Positions 28,566 through 39,432 of a stretch of DNA of 64,000 nt are shown piece after piece (position 1 is the stretch's first letter; each line of letters opens with the position of its first letter). Position numbers and translations under genes: made by a program. Source of the DNA: Marinilabiliaceae bacterium (GTDB taxonomy: Bacteria > Bacteroidota > Bacteroidia > Bacteroidales > Marinilabiliaceae); assembly GCA_009777175.1 (NCBI GenBank), contig WRMI01000002.1:1-64000 (forward strand). Direction: 5' to 3'. The notes below the pieces were generated by a model. The model did not search any database and was not told the origin of the DNA. It saw only the letters and a program-made list of their open reading frames with translations.

Positions 28566-30176
28566 TTATTTTATTTTGATTTTAAACTCCGTTATCTCCC
28601 TCTTTTCATCCTCAATAGCCAATCCTACCCAAAGGGCATCTGGATATGCTTTTGCATATTTTTCCTCTATTTGTCGATATGCCTCTTCTGCTTTTGACTT
28701 CGCACTCTCATCTTTTGCGGCTACTTTCAATTCAATGAGCCAAATAAAACCTTGATGTGATAACATAATATCAGAGCGCCCAACGTTTGTTTGTACTTCG
28801 GCAAATGTAACAATGCCGCAACCGCGTAAAAATGCTATTATACACGAACGATATAACCATTCTTGCACCGTTAGTTTGTTGCCTGTTAGTTCTACGCTTT
28901 GTTTTGCAGCATTCTTAAAGTCATCGTAAGGGATGCAAGATAAAATATAATTAGCGCACTCAATAAATTTTTTGACATCGTTTGAAATGATGGCAGAAAG
29001 CAATTTATTTTCAAAGAGATTATAATTTTGTGTTATAATATTTTGTGTTAGCAATTTAGACATTGATTTTAGAACTTCGGTGTTGGGATAATCTAAAGTG
29101 AGACTACCAGCAATACCCGGTCTCAAAGTTAAGTATCCTGCCTGATAGAGAAACCCTTCGGGTGGAGTTTCGTCCACGTCGCCCGGACTGCGAGCAAAAT
29201 CTCTTGAAATAGGGAAATTTCGAAATTGTTCGACCGTCAAATTTTTGTTTTTCATAAAATCGGCAATTATTTTAGGCTTGCCCGTATCAATCCAATAGTT
29301 TAAAAACCGCTTATTATCAAAAAATTCCAAAGTAGAAAACGGATTATAAAGTCGAGTTTTAGCATCATAATCAAACGAAAATCCATTGTAATACGATCGC
29401 ATCTTTTCAATTAACTCATCCGTGCTAATATTCATACTTTTGGCTGTTTCCGCAAGATAATCGGGGAAGTATTTAATAATTTCTTCTTCTGTTAGTCCGC
29501 AGATTTCCGAATAATCGGTTTTTAATGAAATATCATTTATATTATTAAGAGCCGAGAACACACCAAGTCGAGCAAATTTGGATATACCCGTAATGAATAT
29601 AAAACGGATATATTTTTCATTTGCTTTGAGTTGTTTGTAAAATCCTCTCAAAACATTGCGCACATTATCTGCTATTATAGTATCATTAACAAATTCTACG
29701 TAAGGCGAATCGTATTCATCTATCAGAACCACAACTTTTTGATTGTACTTTTCGTAAGCAGTTGATATTAAATCATCAAAGAGGTCGCCCGGAGATGTAG
29801 TTTCAGATAAAGAAACGTTAAGTATGTTTGCTTTTTTTCTAACTTGATGACAAATAGATGCTTTTAAGCCACTTATTCCATCAGCTGTCTCTACTTTGCT
29901 CATATCCAAAGAAATAACGGGACTTGCCTCAAAATCCTTCATAAACTCCTCCGCATATAGACCTTTAAAAAGTTCTTTTTCGCCTGCAAAAATCGCCTCA
30001 AAAGTAGATGCTATAACCGACTTGCCAAATCTACGTGGTCGGGCAAGAAAATAAATTTTGCCGTTTCGTATCATTTCGACAAGATATTTGGTCTTGTCTA
30101 CATATATATATCCTCTTTGGCGGATTTCCTCAAAACGCTGAATACCAACAGGTAATTTTAATCTATTATTTTCCAT
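28566..30176 (-). CDS. AAA-ATPase_like / PD-(D/E)XK nuclease-superfamily protein, copy 2
   Basis: A 536-residue protein of the AAA-ATPase_like plus PDDEXK_9 type (formerly DUF1703 in part). Opening GIQRFEEIRQRGYIYVDKT, Walker A RPRRFGKS (46-53), Walker B VVVLIDEYDSP (D153-E154), and a C-terminal nuclease-fold segment with RSDIMLSH ... FIWLIELKV (about 470-490), which has the D and E-x-K of the PD-(D/E)XK core. The family is multicopy in Bacteroidota; its function is unknown, with transposition- or defence-related roles proposed. It follows copy 1 by 6 bp. Residues 169-536 differ from copy 1 at only three positions by hand count, while residues 1-168 differ at 35, a sharp mosaic boundary. Confidence 0.88.
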   Translation of the reverse strand: MENNRLKLPVGIQRFEEIRQRGYIYVDKTKYLVEMIRNGKIYFLARPRRFGKSVIASTFEAIFAGEKELFKGLYAEEFMKDFEASPVISLDMSKVETADGISGLKASICHQVRKKANILNVSLSETTSPGDLFDDLISTAYEKYNQKVVVLIDEYDSPYVEFVNDTIIADNVRNVLRGFYKQLKANEKYIRFIFITGISKFARLGVFSALNNINDISLKTDYSEICGLTEEEIIKYFPDYLAETAKSMNISTDELIEKMRSYYNGFSFDYDAKTRLYNPFSTLEFFDNKRFLNYWIDTGKPKIIADFMKNKNLTVEQFRNFPISRDFARSPGDVDETPPEGFLYQAGYLTLRPGIAGSLTLDYPNTEVLKSMSKLLTQNIITQNYNLFENKLLSAIISNDVKKFIECANYILSCIPYDDFKNAAKQSVELTGNKLTVQEWLYRSCIIAFLRGCGIVTFAEVQTNVGRSDIMLSHQGFIWLIELKVAAKDESAKSKAEEAYRQIEEKYAKAYPDALWVGLAIEDEKREITEFKIKIK

Positions 30177-30182
30177 TGTTCT

Positions 30183-31793
30183 TTATTTTATTTTTATTTT
30201 ATACTCAGTTATCTCCCTCTTTTCATCCTCAATAGCCAATCCTACCCAAAGGGCATCTGGATATGCTTTTGCATATTTTTCCTCTATTTGTCGGTAGGCT
30301 TCTTCGGCTTTTGATTTCGCGCTTTCATCTTTGGCGGCTACTTTCAATTCGATAAGCCAAATAAAACCTTGATGTGATAACATAATATCAGAGCGCCCAA
30401 CGTTTGTTTGTACTTCGGCAAATGTAACAATGCCACAGCCACGCAAAAATGCTATAATACACGAACGATACAACCATTCTTGCACCGTTAATTTGTTGCC
30501 TGTCAGTTCTACACTTTGTTTGGCAGCATTATTAAAGTCATCGTAAGGGATGCATGATAAAATATAATTTGCGCACTCAATAAATTTTTTGACATCGTTT
30601 GAAATGATGGCAGAAAGCAATTTATTTTCAAAGAGATTATAATTTTGTGTTATTATATTTTGTGTTAGCAATTTAGACATTGATTTTAGAACTTCAGTGT
30701 TGGGATAATCTAAAGTGAGACTACCAGCAATACCCGGTCTCAAAGTTAAATATCCTGCCTGATAGAGAAACCCTTCGGGTGGAGTTTCGTCCACGTCGCC
30801 CGGACTGCGAGCAAAATCTCTTGAAATAGGGAAATTTCGAAATTGTTCGACCGTCAAATTTTTGTTTTTCATAAAATCGGCAATTATTTTAGGCTTGCCC
30901 GTATCAATCCAATAGTTTAAAAACCGCTTATTATCAAAAAATTCCAAAGTAGAAAACGGATTATAAAGTCGAGTTTTAGCATCATAATCAAACGAAAATC
31001 CATTGTAATAATATCGCATCTTTTCAATTAACTCATCTGTGCTGATATTCATACTTTTGGCTGTTTCCGCGAGATAATCGGGGAAGTATTTAATAATTTC
31101 TTCTTCTGTTAGTCCGCAGATTTCCGAATAATCGGTTTTTAATGAAATATCATTTATATTATTAAGAGCAGAGAACACGCCAAGTCGAGCAAATTTAGAA
31201 ATGCCCGTAATAAAAATAAAACGGATATATTTTTCGTTTGCTTTGAGTTGTTTGTAAAATCCTCTCAAAACATTGCGCACATTATCTGCCATTGTAGTAT
31301 CATTAACAAATTCGACATAAGGCGAATCGTACTCATCTATCAAAACAACTACTTGTTTATTGTATTTTTCGAAAGTAGTTGATATCAGATCATCAAAGAG
31401 GTCGCCAGACGATAGAGTATTCGATAACGAAACCTGAAGGCTGTTTGCTATTTTATTGACTTTGTGACAAATAGAAGCCTCTAATTCATCTATTCCTCTA
31501 TGTGTCGTTACTTTGCTCATATCTAAAAAAATAACAGGACTTGGTTCAAAATCCATCATAAACTTCTCCGCATGAAGTCCCTTAAAAAGTTCCTTCTCGC
31601 CCGCAAAAATCGCCTCAAACGTCGAGACTATTACCGACTTGCCAAATCTACGTGGTCGGGCAAGAAAATAAATTTTGCCATTACGTATCATTTCGATAAG
31701 ATATTCAGTCTTGTCCACGTAGACATAACCCCCTCTGCGGATTTCCTCAAACCGCTGAAATCCAACGGGTAATTTTAATTTTTTTTGTTCCAT
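30183..31793 (-). CDS. AAA-ATPase_like / PD-(D/E)XK nuclease-superfamily protein, copy 1
   Basis: The first of the tandem copies, 536 residues from the ATG at 31793. The frame stays open to 31838, but those extra codons begin with TTG and overlap the predicted -7 box TATTTTTG (31836-31843, minus strand), so the internal ATG, which also gives the same length and start (MEQKKLKLPVG) as copy 2, is chosen. It has Walker A RPRRFGKS, Walker B VVVLIDEYDSP and ELK of the nuclease fold, all intact. Copies 1 and 2 have the same spacer and very similar DNA, implying recent tandem duplication or ongoing gene conversion confined to the last two-thirds. Confidence 0.88.
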   Translation of the reverse strand: MEQKKLKLPVGFQRFEEIRRGGYVYVDKTEYLIEMIRNGKIYFLARPRRFGKSVIVSTFEAIFAGEKELFKGLHAEKFMMDFEPSPVIFLDMSKVTTHRGIDELEASICHKVNKIANSLQVSLSNTLSSGDLFDDLISTTFEKYNKQVVVLIDEYDSPYVEFVNDTTMADNVRNVLRGFYKQLKANEKYIRFIFITGISKFARLGVFSALNNINDISLKTDYSEICGLTEEEIIKYFPDYLAETAKSMNISTDELIEKMRYYYNGFSFDYDAKTRLYNPFSTLEFFDNKRFLNYWIDTGKPKIIADFMKNKNLTVEQFRNFPISRDFARSPGDVDETPPEGFLYQAGYLTLRPGIAGSLTLDYPNTEVLKSMSKLLTQNIITQNYNLFENKLLSAIISNDVKKFIECANYILSCIPYDDFNNAAKQSVELTGNKLTVQEWLYRSCIIAFLRGCGIVTFAEVQTNVGRSDIMLSHQGFIWLIELKVAAKDESAKSKAEEAYRQIEEKYAKAYPDALWVGLAIEDEKREITEYKIKIK

Positions 31794-31835
31794 AACTTTA
31801 TCTGTGTTTTGAACTTGCGAATAAATATTTTTTTG

Positions 31836-31843
31836 CAAAAATA
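31836..31843 (-). promoter_or_regulatory. -7 box of the tandem ATPase genes
   Basis: Minus-strand TATTTTTG, about 43 bp upstream of the chosen ATG; it decides against the longer ORF start. Confidence 0.5.
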
Positions 31844-31959
31844 GAAAAATTAAATGAAAAAATGATAACTATTGAAAAAAATAGTGTATTTAAAAATAAT
31901 ATTGCCCAAAATCCTTATTTTCAAAAAAAACGCTCCATAGTAGAACAATCTTTTATTCA

Positions 31960-32066
31960 AATAGATTCCTCACTTCGTTCGGAATGACTCTATTTGTTTG
32001 TAAATGAGTGGGTGGTAAAAAAGGCAGGTCATTCCGAATGAAACCAAGTGAAATGAGAAATCTATT
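31960..32066. repeat. Long imperfect inverted repeat between the ATPase genes and sufB
   Basis: Left arm AATAGATTCCTCACTTCGTT plus CGGAATGAC (31960-31988); right arm GTCATTCCGAATGAAACC plus AAGTGAAATGAGAAATCTATT (32028-32066), loop about 39 bp. The text resembles the CATTCCGAACGAAGTGAGGAATCT-type repeats common in bacterial genomes (shown here only in part). The rest of 31844-32149 is AT-rich without a gene. Confidence 0.65.
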
Positions 32067-32149
32067 TTGTATCTGTGTTATATGAGCGCTTTTCTTTTTT
32101 CTTATAAATAAAAATTGGCTAATATTTTTATTGCATTAATAAAAAGTAT

Positions 32150-32157
32150 TATCTTTG
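32150..32157 (+). promoter_or_regulatory. -7 box of sufB
   Basis: TATCTTTG; start near 32163, 18 nt before the chosen ATG at 32181. Confidence 0.6.
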
Positions 32158-32180
32158 CAACAAATTTTAAATAAGTGCTA

Positions 32181-33629
32181 ATGAACAAAAATAGTAATAA
32201 TATATTGGAAGAGGCTACTTCAGGGGATTACAAATATGGTTTTTATACTGAAATAGAGATGGATACATTACCCCGTGGATTAAATGAAGAAACAATTCGC
32301 GCAATTTCAAAATTAAAAAATGAACCTGAATTTATGTTAGAATTCCGTCTTTCTGCGTACCATAAGTGGCTAAACATGAAGTTTCCGAGGTGGGCTCATT
32401 TAGAGATACCTCCAATTGATTTTCAGGATATTATTTATTATGCTGCGCCGAGTAGCATTCCTGCAGCAGTTTGCCCCACAGATGTTCCTGTTGTTCTTAA
32501 AACAACTTTTGATAAATTAGGAGTCCCACTTGATGAAACAAAAAAAATGGGTGGCATCGCCATTGATGCCGTTTTAGATAGTGTTTCGGTTAAAACTACT
32601 CATAGTGAAACGCTTGCCGAGCATGGCATAATTTTTTGTAGCATATCGGAAGCGATTCGTGAATGTCCCGATTTAGTAAAAAAATATCTTGGGTCAGTTG
32701 TTCCGCAGGGAGATAATTTTTTTGGTGCATTAAATTCGGCTGTTTTTAGCGACGGTACTTTTGTCTATATTCCAAAAGGGGTGCGCTGTCCAATGGAATT
32801 ATCTACATATTTCAGAATAAATGCAAAAAACACGGGACAATTTGAAAGAACATTGATTATCGCCGACGAAAATAGTTATGTAAGTTATTTAGAAGGTTGC
32901 ACGGCACCGATGCGAGACGAAAATCAACTTCACGCAGCTATTGTTGAAATCGTTGTCCTCGAAAATGCTGAAGTGAAATATTCAACTGTCCAAAATTGGT
33001 ACCCGGGCGACAAATACGGCAAGGGAGGTATTTATAATTTTGTGACAAAACGTGGACTTTGCAAAGGAGATTATTCCAAACTTTCGTGGACACAAGTTGA
33101 AACAGGGTCGGCAATTACATGGAAATATCCCAGCTGTATCCTTAAAGGAAACAACTCGTCGGGAGAGTTCTATTCGGTGGCATTAACAAAAAATTTGCAA
33201 CAAGCCGATACTGGCACTAAAATGATACATATTGGAAAAAATAGCAAAAGTCTGATAGTTTCAAAAGGAATATCTGCGGGCAAAAGCAGTAATAGTTACA
33301 GGGGTTTAGTCAAAGTTACGCCGAGTGCCGAAAACGCAAGAAATTTTTCGCAGTGTGATTCGCTACTTCTTGGCGACAAATGTAGTGCAAACACTTTTCC
33401 ATATCTTGAAATAAACAATAATTCAGCCAAAGTAGAACACGAAGCGACAACATCTAAAATTGGAGAAGAACAAATTTTTTATTGCAACCAACGAGGAATT
33501 TCTACCGAAGACGCTATTGCATTGATTGTCAACGGATATGCAAAAGAAGTTATTAAACAATTACCTTTAGAATTTGCGGCAGAAGCACAAGGATTGCTGA
33601 AGATGAATTTAGAGGGAAGTGTGGGGTAA
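32181..33629 (+). CDS. sufB: Fe-S cluster assembly scaffold SufB
   Basis: A 482-residue SufB, the beta-helix scaffold that with SufC and SufD builds Fe-S clusters. Diagnostic stretches include [70 protein letters not shown] and [21 protein letters not shown] six bases upstream is in frame, but the ATG at 32181 fits the predicted transcription start better. sufC, sufD and sufS do not follow: 20 bp after the stop is a complete MITE (33650-33920), then an unrelated ATPase gene. So the usual operon is broken here and the other genes, if present, lie elsewhere. Confidence 0.95.
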   Translation: MNKNSNNILEEATSGDYKYGFYTEIEMDTLPRGLNEETIRAISKLKNEPEFMLEFRLSAYHKWLNMKFPRWAHLEIPPIDFQDIIYYAAPSSIPAAVCPTDVPVVLKTTFDKLGVPLDETKKMGGIAIDAVLDSVSVKTTHSETLAEHGIIFCSISEAIRECPDLVKKYLGSVVPQGDNFFGALNSAVFSDGTFVYIPKGVRCPMELSTYFRINAKNTGQFERTLIIADENSYVSYLEGCTAPMRDENQLHAAIVEIVVLENAEVKYSTVQNWYPGDKYGKGGIYNFVTKRGLCKGDYSKLSWTQVETGSAITWKYPSCILKGNNSSGEFYSVALTKNLQQADTGTKMIHIGKNSKSLIVSKGISAGKSSNSYRGLVKVTPSAENARNFSQCDSLLLGDKCSANTFPYLEINNNSAKVEHEATTSKIGEEQIFYCNQRGISTEDAIALIVNGYAKEVIKQLPLEFAAEAQGLLKMNLEGSVG

Positions 33630-33649
33630 TAAAATTTTTTTTTAATATT

Positions 33650-33920
33650 CAGAACTCCTGACTTGGTATTTATTATTTCCTTAAAATACAAAGGATTATG
33701 AAAAAGATACCGCAAACTAAATATGTCGTATATTCAGAGATGCCACGAGTTGCGCTTGCGCTTACTCGGGGGATCTCCAAAAAAAGGATGCATTCATTTC
33801 AATAAATTCAATGCACCGCTTTTTAGACAAGCACAAAGCATAGCTGAACGGAATGAAATAACTCTAAATATGATAGGGTGAAAATGCGACAATCGATTTT
33901 GCGACAAGTCAGGAGTTCTA
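33650..33920. mobile_element. MITE copy A (271 bp) with perfect 5-bp target duplication
   Basis: Left terminal repeat CAGAACTCCTGACTTGG (33650-33666); the right end is its inverse, ending GTCAGGAGTTCTA at 33920. ATATT flanks both sides (33645-33649 and 33921-33925). The interior carries ACCGCAAACTAAATATGTCG, a hairpin module CGAGTTGCGC...ACTCGG, and the CATTTCAATAAATTCAATG motif, all shared with copy C in inverted orientation. No ORF of its own. Confidence 0.85.
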
Positions 33921-33952
33921 ATATTGCGATTGGACTTTGCGATAATAACTCC

Positions 33953-34004
33953 AAAAATCGTCAGTCAATTGACAATTTTTACGTAAATTTTGTCAGTTCA
34001 AAAA
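33953..34004 (+). repeat. 52-bp direct repeat, copy 1 (upstream of the DUF4143 ATPase gene)
   Basis: Runs from AAAAATCGTCAGTCAATTG to GTCAGTTCAAAAA; identical to 35223-35274. Contains a palindrome GTCAATTGAC and the TTTG -33 box used by the gene. Confidence 0.9.
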
Positions 34005-34019
34005 CTTTATTTATCTTTG
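33989..34019 (+). promoter_or_regulatory. Promoter of the DUF4143 ATPase gene
   Basis: TTTG (33989-33992) and TATCTTTG (34012-34019), spacer 19 bp; palindrome GTCAATTGAC just upstream (33964-33973) could be an operator. Confidence 0.6.
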
Positions 34020-34045
34020 CAAAAATTTAATTAAAAATAAAAGCG

Positions 34046-35170
34046 ATGATAACCAGACTTTTACAGAAAAAAATAGAGGAAAAGATTACACCGGAGAAGG
34101 TAGTGCTCATTTTTGGCGCACGACGTGTTGGAAAAACCGTATTAATGCGTCAATTAGTAAAGAATTTTGCAGGCAAAACCTTGATATTGAACGGGGAAGA
34201 CTATGATACACTTGCTCTATTGCAAGAACGCTCTGTAGCCAACTATCGTAATTTGTTGAACGGCGTAGATTTACTTGTTATTGACGAAGCGCAAAATATT
34301 CCTGATATCGGAGCAAAACTTAAATTAATTGTAGACGAAATAGAGGGTACCAGGACAATTGCAAGTGGCTCGTCATCTTTTGACCTGCTCAACAAAGCCG
34401 GAGAGCCTTTAGTAGGAAGAAGTTACCGTTTTCAGTTGTCGCCTTTTTCGCAACAGGAAATAGCACCCACCGAAACGGCTCTACAAACGAGACAAAACCT
34501 CGAAACAAGACTAATATACGGTTCTTATCCGGAAGTTGTTAATATAGAAAGCGTTGAAGAAAAAGCAGAATATTTGCGCGATATAGTTAATGCTTACTTG
34601 CTCAAAGACATACTCTCGATAGAAGGCGTTAAAAATGCCGGAAAAATGAAAGATTTACTTCGGTTGATTGCCTTCCAAATAGGCAACGAGGTATCCTACG
34701 ATGAATTGGGGAAACAACTTGGCATAAGCAAAAACACTGTCGAAAAATATCTTGACCTGCTCTCAAAAGTGTTCGTGGTTTACCGTTTAGGCGGATATGC
34801 CCGCAATTTGCGAAAAGAAGTGATAAAAGCAGGAAAATGGTATTTCTACGATAACGGAGTGCGCAACGCAGTAATTTCAAATTTTCGACCCTTGGCTGTT
34901 AGAGAGGATGTGGGCGCATTGTGGGAAAGTTATCTTATCAGCGAACGAATTAAAAGCAGTCATAATCAATGTCTTGGTAAAGAATTTTACTTTTGGCGAA
35001 CGTATGACCAACAGGAAGTTGATTTGATAGAAGAAAGCCCGGATGCCACTAAAGCCTTTGAATTTAAATGGGGCAACAAACAACCGTCTGCGCCAAAAGC
35101 ATTTGCACAAAATTATCCAAATGTTGAGTTTAAAGTGATAAATAGGGAGAATTATCTTGAGTTTGTTTGA
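34046..35170 (+). CDS. DUF4143-type AAA ATPase
   Basis: A 374-residue P-loop ATPase with Walker A GARRVGKT (24-31), Walker B LLVIDEAQ (D80-E81), a sensor-like ASGSSSFDLLNK, a winged-helix segment (about 230-250, LGKQLGISKNTVEKYLDLLS) and the DUF4143 C-terminal part with WESYLISERIK and a nuclease-fold-like EVDLIEE...FEFKWG. The family is widespread and multicopy in Bacteroidota and of unknown function. It stands alone with its own promoter and is framed by exact 52-bp direct repeats (33953-34004 and 35223-35274), suggesting loss of a tandem neighbour or insertion by recombination. Confidence 0.87.
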   Translation: MITRLLQKKIEEKITPEKVVLIFGARRVGKTVLMRQLVKNFAGKTLILNGEDYDTLALLQERSVANYRNLLNGVDLLVIDEAQNIPDIGAKLKLIVDEIEGTRTIASGSSSFDLLNKAGEPLVGRSYRFQLSPFSQQEIAPTETALQTRQNLETRLIYGSYPEVVNIESVEEKAEYLRDIVNAYLLKDILSIEGVKNAGKMKDLLRLIAFQIGNEVSYDELGKQLGISKNTVEKYLDLLSKVFVVYRLGGYARNLRKEVIKAGKWYFYDNGVRNAVISNFRPLAVREDVGALWESYLISERIKSSHNQCLGKEFYFWRTYDQQEVDLIEESPDATKAFEFKWGNKQPSAPKAFAQNYPNVEFKVINRENYLEFV

Positions 35171-35222
35171 TTTCAGAAGACTTGCAATTAATTCCTTTGG
35201 CATCGGCGTGATAATAACCAAA

Positions 35223-35274
35223 AAAAATCGTCAGTCAATTGACAATTTTTACGTAAATTTTGTCAGTTCAAAAA
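35223..35274 (+). repeat. 52-bp direct repeat, copy 2 (downstream of the DUF4143 ATPase gene)
   Basis: Identical to 33953-34004 including the -33 box, but here followed by TTTTTTT instead of a -7 box and with no gene behind it. The rest of 35171-35469 holds an ACAAAGGAACACAAA copy and an AACTGAT repeat next to the following gene's stop; no gene seen. Confidence 0.9.
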
Positions 35275-35469
35275 ATTTTTTTTGGAAATTACATCAAATA
35301 TATGCCGAATAATTGTTTTCGGACTTTTCAACGGTTACGATTACACTTTTCATAACACCTCCTTACACTTTCCAAATTTTCATTTTTTCCCTAACTTGCA
35401 TTATTCATAAGAAATGAAAATATTTTTTAAACACAAAGGAACACAAAATTAACTGATAACTGATAACTA

Positions 35470-36714
35470 CTAAATTCCATATTCACTAATTTTCCTATAC
35501 AATGTACGTTCTGAAATACCTAATTCTTTTGCTGCGTCTCTACGTCTACCTTTGTATTTTTCTAATGCTTTTTCTATCAATTCTTTTTCATTATCTGCAA
35601 TTGATAAAGATGCTTCAATAAATTCTTCTGTATCTTCAATTATATTGTTGTCAATGTTTGGAGTAATGTTTGGGTAGTTAATTTGTGGTGCATGTTGGGT
35701 AATAATTTCGGAGTCGGCATCATATAAATTTTGAATAATTTTAGCGTGTTCTCTTTGAATATCAATTTTTCCGTCAGATTGAACGATGTCTAAGACAATT
35801 TTTTTCAAATCGGACATATCTCGTTTCATATCGAAAAGTACTTTGTATAAGATTTCTCTTTCGTTAGCAAAAGAATTATTTTGCTGCTTTTCTTGTCCAA
35901 AATTTAACAATGCGGGAAGATTTTCACCAGCATTTGTGGGCAGATATTGTTTCAGAATATCTGCGGTAAGCACTCTTTGTCTTTCGATAACAGAAATTTG
36001 TTCGGTAATATTTTTTAGTTGCCTAATATTACCGGGCCATCGATATTTTTCGAGTAGATTTCGTGCGTCGTCTTCTAATTTTACAGTTGGCATTCTATAT
36101 TTTTCAGCAAAATCGCTTGCAAATTTTCTGAAAAGAAGATGAATATCTTCGGGTCTTTCGCGGAGAGGTGGAATTAGAATCGGGACGCTATTTAATCTGT
36201 AAAAAAGGTCTTCGCGAAATTTGCCTTCTTTAATGGCTTTATCGAGGTCTAAATTGGTAGCGCCAACAACTCTAACATTAGTTTTAATAGGTTTTGAGGA
36301 GCCAACGCGGATAAATTCGCCTGTTTCTAATACTCTAAGTAGTCGGACTTGCGTTGCTGATGGCAGTTCGCCTATTTCATCGAGGAAAATTGTGCCGTTG
36401 TTTGCTTCTTCGAAATAGCCTTTTCTATCGGATAATGCTCCCGTGAAAGAGCCTTTTTCGTGTCCGAACAATTCTGAATCTATTGTTCCTTCGGGGATAG
36501 CGCCGCAATTAACAGCAAAATAAGCCCCATGTTTTCGGACGCTAAATTGGTGAATAATTTGAGGAAATACTTCCTTCCCCGTACCGCTTTCACCTGTAAT
36601 CAGCACCGACAAATCGGTCGGCGCTACCTGTACAGCAATGTCGATGGCACGATGCAAAGAATAAGAATTCCCAATTATTCCAAAACGTTGTTTAATCTGC
36701 TGAACTTCAATCAT
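35470..36714 (-). CDS. Sigma-54-dependent transcriptional activator (no receiver domain)
   Basis: A 414-residue bacterial enhancer-binding protein. The AAA+ domain begins almost at once (about 10-250): Walker A GESGTGKE, the sigma-54-contact loop GSFTGAL, Walker B GTIFLDEIGEL, and RLLRVLETGEFIRVG. A Fis-type helix-turn-helix ends the protein (RRRDAAKELGISERTLYRKI). There is no receiver or GAF domain, so activity is probably set by protein contacts or abundance. The frame runs on to 36750 from a TTG that lies inside the -7 box TATTTTTG (36748-36755, minus strand); the ATG at 36714 is therefore chosen. It stands near groESL-secG. The stop codon is followed directly by an AACTGAT-type period-7 repeat. 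Confidence 0.92.
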   Translation of the reverse strand: MIEVQQIKQRFGIIGNSYSLHRAIDIAVQVAPTDLSVLITGESGTGKEVFPQIIHQFSVRKHGAYFAVNCGAIPEGTIDSELFGHEKGSFTGALSDRKGYFEEANNGTIFLDEIGELPSATQVRLLRVLETGEFIRVGSSKPIKTNVRVVGATNLDLDKAIKEGKFREDLFYRLNSVPILIPPLRERPEDIHLLFRKFASDFAEKYRMPTVKLEDDARNLLEKYRWPGNIRQLKNITEQISVIERQRVLTADILKQYLPTNAGENLPALLNFGQEKQQNNSFANEREILYKVLFDMKRDMSDLKKIVLDIVQSDGKIDIQREHAKIIQNLYDADSEIITQHAPQINYPNITPNIDNNIIEDTEEFIEASLSIADNEKELIEKALEKYKGRRRDAAKELGISERTLYRKISEYGI

Positions 36715-36747
36715 ATAATATTCTTTGTAAAATTCAATTTTAACTGA

Positions 36748-36755
36748 CAAAAATA
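36748..36755 (-). promoter_or_regulatory. -7 box of the sigma-54 activator gene
   Basis: Minus-strand TATTTTTG; its position excludes the longer ORF start at 36750. Confidence 0.55.
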
Positions 36756-36815
36756 CATCAAATTTTTAAAATACATACCTACAAATAATTTTTTTTTTCA
36801 AAAATAAGAAAAAAA

Positions 36816-37545
36816 ATGAATGTTGTTGTTATTCATAACTCTGTCTGGGCATTAGCTATTAATTTTATTTCAATCGAAGTTATTAAAGACTACAAAGATA
36901 ACTGCAAAGAATTCAAATGGCATTTAATTCCCGAAGCGGTAATTGAAAATAAGGACGAACACGGCATCTATTTTTTGAAAACAAGTTTGAAAAAACCAAA
37001 AAATATAAAAATGAAGCACTTATCTGGATTATTTACAACTGTATCCGTAACATAGAGAGTACGTTTCGCACCCTTAAAACAGATTTAGACCTTCGACCTA
37101 TTTACCACAAAACAGATGAAGCATCCGAGGCTCATCTTCACTTGGGATTGCTGGCATATTGGCTTGTAAACACTATAAGGCACAAACTCAAAACCAATGA
37201 TATCAATTCTAATTGGAGTGAAGTAGTTAGGGTAATGAATAGTCAGAAAGTTGTTACAACAAGCGTTGAAAACGACAAAAAGCAAATTATCCGCATTCGT
37301 AGGTGTAGCGAGCCTTCTGATAAAGTTAAACGTATTTACGATGCATTAGGATATAAATTTGCACCGTTCCTGCGAAAAAAATCGGTAGTGAACAAAACTG
37401 ACTTTTTCAAAAATGGAACAGTTGATAATACGAGGTTTAACACAAGCTAACTGCAAAATGGGCTAAATGTAGGACATTTTGGTTTCCTCCGCAACAATAG
37501 ATTTTTCTTTATAAAATAACAAAAAACGTTTATGAGGTAAGGAAC
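36816..37545 (+). pseudogene. IS4/IS1634-like transposase remnant with IS right end
   Basis: The C-terminal third of a DDE transposase in two frames. First, HLIPEAVIENKDEHGIYFL to about 37005, then after a frameshift WIIYNCIRNIESTFRTLKTD and LDLRPIYHKTDEASEAHLHL, followed by GLLAYWLVNTIRH, to 37450. The E-S-T-F-R-T-L-K block carries the family's catalytic glutamate region. The N-terminal two-thirds with the first aspartates is missing. The IS right end follows: ATGTAGGACATTTTGG ... GAGGTAAGGAACTCTG, ending at 37545. This end is reused (inverted) in the MITE at 19629-19811. It sits between the sigma-54 activator and the groEL side and is not active by itself. Confidence 0.8.
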
Positions 37546-37555
37546 TCTGAAATTT

Positions 37556-37688
37556 CATATCTCACATCTCACTACTCACATCTCATTACTCACATCTCAG
37601 TACTCACATCTCACTACTCATTACTCACTACTCAAATCTCACTACTCATTACTCACTACTGAAATCTGATCACTCACATCACTCATAT
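37556..37688. repeat. Period-7 array (CTCACTA/CTCACAT) downstream of groEL
   Basis: About eighteen 7-bp units, with alternation of CTCACAT and CTCAYTA giving a partial 14-bp higher-order period. The minus strand (groEL coding direction) carries TAGTGAG units with stops in every frame. Confidence 0.9.
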
Positions 37689-37692
37689 CCCC

Positions 37693-37722
37693 AAAAAAAG
37701 AGGCTGTCTCGGAAACAGCCTC
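37693..37722 (-). terminator. Rho-independent terminator of the groES-groEL operon
   Basis: On the minus strand GAGGCTGTTT CC GAGACAGCCTC-type 9-10 bp stem (37700-37722) followed by seven T residues (37693-37699), 45 bp past the groEL stop. Confidence 0.9.
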
Positions 37723-37767
37723 TCACTACGAAAAAAATGGTAAGTTTTGTATGAAATAAAATAATTT

Positions 37768-39432
<1,665 letters not shown>

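Noticed and set aside
32175..32180. GTG as start of sufB
   Set aside because: Only about 12 nt from the predicted transcription start, and an ATG follows two codons later.
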